DNA from: Chloroflexota bacterium
Lineage (GTDB): Bacteria > Chloroflexota > Anaerolineae > UBA4142
Reading direction: 5' to 3'
DNA length: 64,000 nucleotides
NCBI GenBank assembly: GCA_016208315.1
Contig: JACQYF010000074.1
Span: 1-64,000 of the forward strand
The notes under the pieces are model-generated. The model did no database searches and had not been told where the DNA came from. It saw only the letters and a program-made list of their open reading frames with translations. The first letter of the stretch is position 1. Every line of letters begins with the position of its first letter. Shown here piece after piece: positions 59,343 to 64,000 of the stretch. The translations under genes and the position numbers were made by a program.

Positions 59343-60662
59343 ATGGAAGAACCGCTGCTCACAGTCCTAAAACTATCGAGTGTGATCGCTCTTATCTTTG
59401 CCAATGCTTTTTTCGTCGCCGCCGAGTTCGCTTTGGTCAGCATCCGCCGCACACGGGTCGAAGAGCTGATTAACGCCGGTATCGGCACGGCGCGCGTCGT
59501 CAAACAAGTGACCCACGACCCCGACCGCTTTATCGCCGCCACGCAACTCGGCATAACCATCGCGAGCTTGGGCCTCGGCTGGATTGGCGAACCGGCCGTG
59601 GCGCGCCTCATCGAGCCGCTGTTTGCGTTCCTGCCGCCCGCATTGGTCGGGCCTGCCGTTCATTCCGTAGCCGCGAGCGCCATCGCGTTCACGATCATCA
59701 CCTTTCTGCACGTCGTCATCGGCGAACTCGCGCCCAAGTCGGTGGCGCTGGCTTATCCCGAGCAGACCTCGCTTTTTGTCGCGCGCCCAACGGTGATCTT
59801 TGAGAACATATTCCGTCCCGTGATTTGGGCCTTGAATGGAGCCGGCAATGGCTTGCTGCGGCTCGTCGGCCTGCACCGCCCCGCGGGCCACCAACTCGTT
59901 CACTCGGTCGAGGAATTGAAAATGCTCGTCAGCGCGACCGCGGCCTCCGGCGAGTTGGAGCCGCGCGAAAAGGCCATGCTCCAAAATGTTTTCGAGTTCA
60001 ACGACCGCCTCGTCCGCGAAGTGATGATCCCCCGGCCCGATATGGTCGTCATCGCCGAGCATACTACGATTGACGAGTTTCTGCAAACGTTCACCCAGAC
60101 GACCCACTCGCGCTTTCCGATCTATGCGCGGACGATAGACAACATCACCGGTTTTATCGCGATCAAGGACGTGCTGCGCGCGATGGCCGAAAGCGCGGAT
60201 GCGCGCCAAAAGCCGGTCCGCGCCTTTGCGCGCCCGCCGATGTTTGTGCCTGAATCGAAACGCGTCGGCAGTCTCTTCGCCGAGATGCAGACGCAAAAGA
60301 ACCAGATCGCTATCGTCATTGACGAGTTTGGCGGAACGGCGGGTATGGTCACATTGGAGGAGTTGCTCGAAGAGATCGTCGGGCGCTTGGGCGATGAGCT
60401 GGCCGGAGGGGGGCCGGTCTCCGAAATGGTGGACGAGCACAGCATGCAGTTCGACGGCCAATTGCGCGTGGCCGAAGTGAACGAGCAGCTGGGGATTGCT
60501 TTGACCGAAAGCGCGGACTATCAGACCATTGCGGGCTTTGTTCTTTACGCGCTTCACCACATCCCCAAAGAAGGCGAGCAGTTTCGCGCCGACAACGTCC
60601 GCATCACCGTCACAAGTATGGAAGGGCCCAAGATTGAAAAGGTGCTCATTACGCGACTGTGA
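59343..60662 (+). CDS. HlyC/CorC-family transporter (DUF21-CBS)
   Basis: Membrane protein of 439 residues. DUF21 occupies about residues 1-195 (IFANAFFVAAEFALVSIRRTR, IASLGLGWIGEPAVARL), a CBS pair about 210-330 (MIPRPDMVVIAEHTTIDEF, FIAIKDVLRAM), and a CorC/HlyC C-terminal domain follows (QIAIVIDEFGGTAGMVTLEEL in pieces). Members are thought to export magnesium or cobalt ions. The start has GGAGG seven bases upstream. Confidence 0.94.
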   Translation: MEEPLLTVLKLSSVIALIFANAFFVAAEFALVSIRRTRVEELINAGIGTARVVKQVTHDPDRFIAATQLGITIASLGLGWIGEPAVARLIEPLFAFLPPALVGPAVHSVAASAIAFTIITFLHVVIGELAPKSVALAYPEQTSLFVARPTVIFENIFRPVIWALNGAGNGLLRLVGLHRPAGHQLVHSVEELKMLVSATAASGELEPREKAMLQNVFEFNDRLVREVMIPRPDMVVIAEHTTIDEFLQTFTQTTHSRFPIYARTIDNITGFIAIKDVLRAMAESADARQKPVRAFARPPMFVPESKRVGSLFAEMQTQKNQIAIVIDEFGGTAGMVTLEELLEEIVGRLGDELAGGGPVSEMVDEHSMQFDGQLRVAEVNEQLGIALTESADYQTIAGFVLYALHHIPKEGEQFRADNVRITVTSMEGPKIEKVLITRL

Positions 60663-60663
60663 T

Positions 60664-60739
60664 TCAGTGAACAGTCAACAGTCAACAGTAGTCGGTCTGT
60701 TCACTGTTCACTGTTCACTGTTGACTGTTCACTGTTCAC
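60664..60739. repeat. AGTGAACAGTCAACAGT inverted tandem repeat
   Basis: Left arm of three units, centre AGTCGGTC, right arm of six GTTCACT/GTTGACT units. It starts directly after the corC stop. Confidence 0.85.
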
Positions 60740-60853
60740 GGCCCAATTTCTGCTTTTCCCCAACTTGCGGTATACTGTCGCCATCCCCTTTCGGAGACAT
60801 GAAGCAACATTATCACGCGCACTCGAATTGCCGAGCACCGGCAATGGCTCTAT

Positions 60854-61837
60854 TTGCTCGCCGCGGCGGTCGCGATCTTTGTCCTCTTTCCTCAACTCAT
60901 CGGCTTTAACCGCGCCCTCAGTTTGTTGGGTCGAGCCGACCCTCTATTTCTTACCCTGGCCTTGACGGCGGAAACGCTGCGCTATGTCGTCAGCGCCGCC
61001 ACCACGCACGTTCTCGCGCGCATCTTTGGACGGCGCGTGCCGCTCGCGCCGCTCACCCAAGCGTTCTTTGCGGGCGCCGCGGCGAACCGCACTTTTTCGA
61101 CCGGCGGCGCGCCGGGCATGATCGTCCGCGCGCTCTTCCTGACGCGTCAGGGAGTGGACGCCGGTTCCGTCGCCGTAATCTATCTCATCGAAAATGTCGC
61201 CGGGCTATTCTTTGGAACGCTGGTTTTGGTCATGGGCCTGGTCAGCGTCGCGAACGCGCGCCTCTCCGGCAGCTTGATCGGCAATGTCACCTTCGCGCTC
61301 GCCATCGGTGGGCCGGTCTGCGCGGTGGGCGCCTTTTGGCTCTACCGCCGCCGCGCGTGGGTCGAAACCAGCGTCCATGCCGTGGCGCGCGGCCTGAATG
61401 GGGTGTTGACGTGGTTTCTCGGTCGCCCCATTTACAGCGCCGAACAGGTGCAGCGCGCGCTCGATCAATTCTATGCCGGGATGCCCCGCGCGCGCTGTGC
61501 GCCCCGCTTTGTAATCCCCGCGTTTGCGTTGAATCTCGTTCGCCATCTGAGCGGCGCCGTCGCGCTGTACTGCGCGTTTCTCGCGTTCGGCTGGCCCATA
61601 TCACCCGACATTCTCATTCTAGTGTATACGTCCGCCAGCGTGCTTTCCACTGTGAGCGCAGTCCCCGGCGAGTTAGCCATCATGGGCGGCAGTTGGGCCG
61701 TCCTCACCCTATCGTTCGGCGTGCCGAGAGATATCGCGATGATGGCGCTGCTGCTTTCTCGCACCCTCGCGTTCTGGCTGCCGATTCCGGTGGGTTACCT
61801 CGCGTTCTGGAATTTGCGGCGACAGCGGTATCTGTAG
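60854..61837 (+). CDS. Lysylphosphatidylglycerol synthase TM region/flippase-like (UPF0104) protein
   Basis: Membrane protein of at least 327 residues and about eight helices. RTFSTGGAPGMIVRALFLTRQG and VSAVPGELAIMGGSWAVL are typical of this AglD/MprF-N-like family, which flips or transports lipids. TTG 60854 is the first recognised start, but the reading frame is coding-like upstream to 60803 (IAEHRQWLYLLAAAV), where only ATT and ATC codons could start; an ATG at 60799 lies in another frame after GGAG. A TATACT -10 lies at 60771-60776. A non-standard start or a one-base error is possible. Confidence 0.85.
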   Translation: MLAAAVAIFVLFPQLIGFNRALSLLGRADPLFLTLALTAETLRYVVSAATTHVLARIFGRRVPLAPLTQAFFAGAAANRTFSTGGAPGMIVRALFLTRQGVDAGSVAVIYLIENVAGLFFGTLVLVMGLVSVANARLSGSLIGNVTFALAIGGPVCAVGAFWLYRRRAWVETSVHAVARGLNGVLTWFLGRPIYSAEQVQRALDQFYAGMPRARCAPRFVIPAFALNLVRHLSGAVALYCAFLAFGWPISPDILILVYTSASVLSTVSAVPGELAIMGGSWAVLTLSFGVPRDIAMMALLLSRTLAFWLPIPVGYLAFWNLRRQRYL

Positions 61838-61849
61838 ACGCGATCCTCC

Positions 61850-62488
61850 TCACAGAATCAGTCCCATCCCACGCAACGCGTCCCTCAATTGCTCCGGCGA
61901 TTTGAAATGAATCGTCTCAAAGCCCATCCGAAGGGCCGTTGCAATATTCGCCTCTGCATCGTCTATGAAAAGACAATCCCCTGCCTCGCGGTGAATCTTC
62001 TCCAGCAGCACGTCAAAGATGCGCGGATCGGGCTTGGCAAGTCCCACCTCGCCGGAGATGACGATGGCTTGGAACGCATCGAGGAATGGAAACTGACGAC
62101 GGACCATTCGAAATTTGTCACCATTCCAGTTGCTCAGCGCATACAGGGGATGGCCCGCGTGCTTGAGTTGCTGGAATATCTCGACGGTCGGCTGGATCGG
62201 ACCGGCAAGTGATTCCGCATAGCGTAGATCGTACGCCTCGATCAATTCGCGGTATTCGGGGAACTTGGCGGACAGCTCGACGACCGCTTCGTCAAACGGA
62301 CGCCCTTTGTCCTGTTCGTGATTCCACTCGGTAAAGCCGATCTTGAGCAGGAATTCCTCGACTGCTTGCTCTCCATCCAACAGCTTGCGATACAAATGGC
62401 GGGGATTCCAATCAATCAACACGCCGCCCAAATCAAAAACGATTGCCGGCGACTTTTCGTTGGATTCGACCAATGACAAATACTCCAT
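61850..62488 (-). CDS. HAD-superfamily hydrolase (YihX-like)
   Basis: A 212-residue phosphatase-type protein. Motif I is IVFDLGGVLIDWNP, motif II is LYALSNWNGDKF, the lysine lies in GEVGLAKPDPRIF and motif IV is CLFIDDAEANIATA. The cap domain is helical (about 20-85). This subgroup includes sugar-phosphate phosphatases such as alpha-glucose-1-phosphate phosphatase and haloacid dehalogenase-like proteins. The substrate cannot be told from sequence. Confidence 0.93.
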   Translation of the reverse strand: MEYLSLVESNEKSPAIVFDLGGVLIDWNPRHLYRKLLDGEQAVEEFLLKIGFTEWNHEQDKGRPFDEAVVELSAKFPEYRELIEAYDLRYAESLAGPIQPTVEIFQQLKHAGHPLYALSNWNGDKFRMVRRQFPFLDAFQAIVISGEVGLAKPDPRIFDVLLEKIHREAGDCLFIDDAEANIATALRMGFETIHFKSPEQLRDALRGMGLIL

Positions 62489-62502
62489 CCTGAGCGAAAT
62501 GT

Positions 62503-62642
62503 TGTAGGGGCGTACCCTTGTGGTCGCCCTCAGCCCGGGGGCGTACCCTTGTGGTCGCCCTCAGCCCGGGGTCGCCCTCAGCCCGGGGGCGTACCCTTGT
62601 GGTCGCCCTCAGCCCGGCGGCGACCACAAGGGTACGCCCCTA
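62503..62642. repeat. GGGGCGTACCCTTGTGGTCGCCC tandem array with inverted copy
   Basis: Three direct copies of GGCGTACCCTTGTGGTCGCC joined by CTCAGCCCGG, one short copy, and a final inverse copy GGCGACCACAAGGGTACGCC ending CCCTACGGG. The related element at 11002-11060 has the same GTAGGGGC...GCCCCTAC ends. No gene is seen here. Confidence 0.9.
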
Positions 62643-62647
62643 CGGGA

Positions 62648-64000
62648 TCATCTTACCGCTTCCACCCTGCCCCCCGCCGGCGCGCTTAACGGCGAGTGCG
62701 CCGCCACAAACGCTTCGACGATCTCTGGCATGATGATCGGCGCCTCGTACTCGATCTGATCTTCCGGCACGCTGAAATAGCCGATCAAGTCCGAAAACTC
62801 CAAGTCGGTCGCGGCGACGATGTACTCGCGCTGCGGTTCCAACGGCTCGCCGCCGACGCGTGCCTCGACGATTTCCAATGTACCTGCAGCATAGCGGACC
62901 GTCATCGCCGCCACGTGGGGCATTCCTACCGCGACCCCGCGCAGCGGGCGGGGTTTTCGCGCGGCATTCTCGGGCTTGAGCGCGGCGCGCAAGAATTCCA
63001 CAATTTGCGCGCCGGTCAATTTCACTCGCGCCGGATTGGCCGACGACCGCAGCGCCTCGGTGAGCGCGCCCACCGTCAGCGCGCCGGCTCCAAGCCCACC
63101 GCGCCAGTGTCCGGCAAGCGTGAGCGCGATCTCTGCGCCTTGGACATGATCCAACAGCGCATCTGCGAATAAATTGCCCGCCGCGCACTGGCGATCGGCC
63201 GCCCAATCAATCGGCGCGCACAGTTCGCCAATCACGCGCGCCAGGATTTGCGCGACCGCGGCGTGTTCCGCCGCGAGCGCCGCGAGCACATCGCCGTCGA
63301 GTGGAATATCCTCACCCACCGAAATCAATTCGCCGTGGTGCTGAATAATCTTGCCGGAACGCGGATCAATGTCCAGGTCAACGCGTCCCAAGAAGCGTCC
63401 ATACTCGCCCGCCTGCGCGATGAGTGTCGCCTTCACCATGACGGGCGCATCGAGTTGGGTGTGGCTGTGTCCGCCGATGATGAGATCGAGTCCCGCCACG
63501 TGCTCGGCCACCTGTTTATCGGGAACCGCGCCAACGTCAAACCCCAAGTGGGACAGCAGCACAATCGTCTGCGCGCCCCGCGCGCGTACTTGCGCGATTA
63601 GCTCGGGCAGCATCGCGACCGGATCGCCCATCCTGAGTTTGAAAATGGAATAGATGGACATGGGCGCGGTCAGACCGATGATGCCCACGTTGATTTCGCC
63701 AAACGGCTGGATCGTGTACGGTTCGAGTCCGGGGACGAGTTGGCTGGTGTCGGGATCAATCATGTTCGCGCACAACAGCGGCCGGCCAAAACGCGCGGCG
63801 AGATTCGGAACGACCTGCTGCCCGTATCGAATCGGCGAGGCATTGCCGAGCGCCGCCAAATCAAAACCCGCCGCGCGCAGTAGCGCCAACGCGGCGCTCC
63901 CCTTAGTGACCTGGCTTTCAAACAGGGTCGGGTCTTCCACATCGCCGGCGTCCCAGAGCGCGCAATATCCGCCGCTCTCCTCAACCTCGCGCCGAATCCG
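62648..64000 (-). CDS. 5'-nucleotidase/metallophosphatase family protein, 5' end outside window
   Basis: About 450 residues visible; the start lies beyond base 64000. The visible part begins in the metallophosphatase domain (CALWDAGDVEDP, then VLLSHLGFDVGAVPD and LDLIIGGHSHTQLDAP) and continues with the 5'-nucleotidase C-terminal domain (GNLFADALLDHVQGAEIALT, VKLTGAQIVEFLRAALKP, YIVAATDLEFSDLIG). The expected GNHExD is replaced by GNASPIRYG, so one metal or catalytic residue seems to be missing. The family hydrolyses nucleotides or sugar nucleotides outside the cell. Confidence 0.88.
   Translation of the reverse strand, partial: RIRREVEESGGYCALWDAGDVEDPTLFESQVTKGSAALALLRAAGFDLAALGNASPIRYGQQVVPNLAARFGRPLLCANMIDPDTSQLVPGLEPYTIQPFGEINVGIIGLTAPMSIYSIFKLRMGDPVAMLPELIAQVRARGAQTIVLLSHLGFDVGAVPDKQVAEHVAGLDLIIGGHSHTQLDAPVMVKATLIAQAGEYGRFLGRVDLDIDPRSGKIIQHHGELISVGEDIPLDGDVLAALAAEHAAVAQILARVIGELCAPIDWAADRQCAAGNLFADALLDHVQGAEIALTLAGHWRGGLGAGALTVGALTEALRSSANPARVKLTGAQIVEFLRAALKPENAARKPRPLRGVAVGMPHVAAMTVRYAAGTLEIVEARVGGEPLEPQREYIVAATDLEFSDLIGYFSVPEDQIEYEAPIIMPEIVEAFVAAHSPLSAPAGGRVEAVR

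Noticed and set aside
62503-62642. CRISPR-like array
   Set aside because: The copies are adjacent or joined by the same CTCAGCCCGG, with no unique spacers and no cas genes; it is a tandem/inverted intergenic repeat.

Overview
The window is gene-dense, of high G+C, and carries no rRNA, tRNA or CRISPR. I infer a Chloroflexota (Anaerolineae-like) genome, probably monoderm. The basis is lipoproteins with long Ala/Pro/Thr linkers, a fused AroK-AroB, type-5 uracil-DNA glycosylase, GHMP mevalonate kinase, DUF5666-type proteins, Uma2-family genes and many lineage-style intergenic repeats. This is a judgement from gene content, not a database result.

Layout. (1) 1-10831, minus strand: a catabolic and transport operon headed by an IclR regulator, then a thiamine-diphosphate enzyme, an inosose-dehydrogenase-like zinc dehydrogenase, a Gfo/Idh dehydrogenase, a complete branched-chain-type ABC transporter (livK-H-M-G-F), a cupin and a second zinc dehydrogenase cut by the window edge. 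(2) 11118-19084, minus: an aromatic amino acid operon aroH-aroF-tyrA-aroA-aroE-aroC-aroKB. Its promoter is followed by a Phe/Tyr-rich leader peptide and a complete attenuator, and a truncated IS110 transposase sits between the attenuator and aroH. (3) 19165-22700, minus: a sulfur-redox operon (DsrK-like and DsrM-like proteins, TusA, DsrE2, ArsR regulator with a perfect operator palindrome). (4) 22900-27651: a small membrane protein and a cytochrome c maturation operon (ccmE-F-CcmI-like-C-D) with a Cys-type CcmE. (5) 27808-35845, plus: UDGb, then an ECF sigma/anti-sigma pair and a MacAB-type export module flanked by DUF5666-like proteins. (6) 36131-51376, plus: an amino acid ABC system, an MNT-HEPN fusion, a second and interrupted LIV transporter with an amine/amino acid oxidase, an ornithine cyclodeaminase-like enzyme, an enoyl-CoA hydratase and a DMT permease. 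(7) 51426-64000: housekeeping genes (prepilin peptidase, recN, PAP2, mevalonate kinase, CorC, flippase, HAD, 5'-nucleotidase) and two toxin-antitoxin pairs.

A genome-wide theme is many families of short tandem units (about 7-11 bases) followed by their own inverted copies. They fill most intergenic gaps, often supply the stop codon or last residues of genes, and in aroA form an internal stretch of the protein. The strongest new observation is the Phe/Tyr transcription attenuator at 18895-19084.
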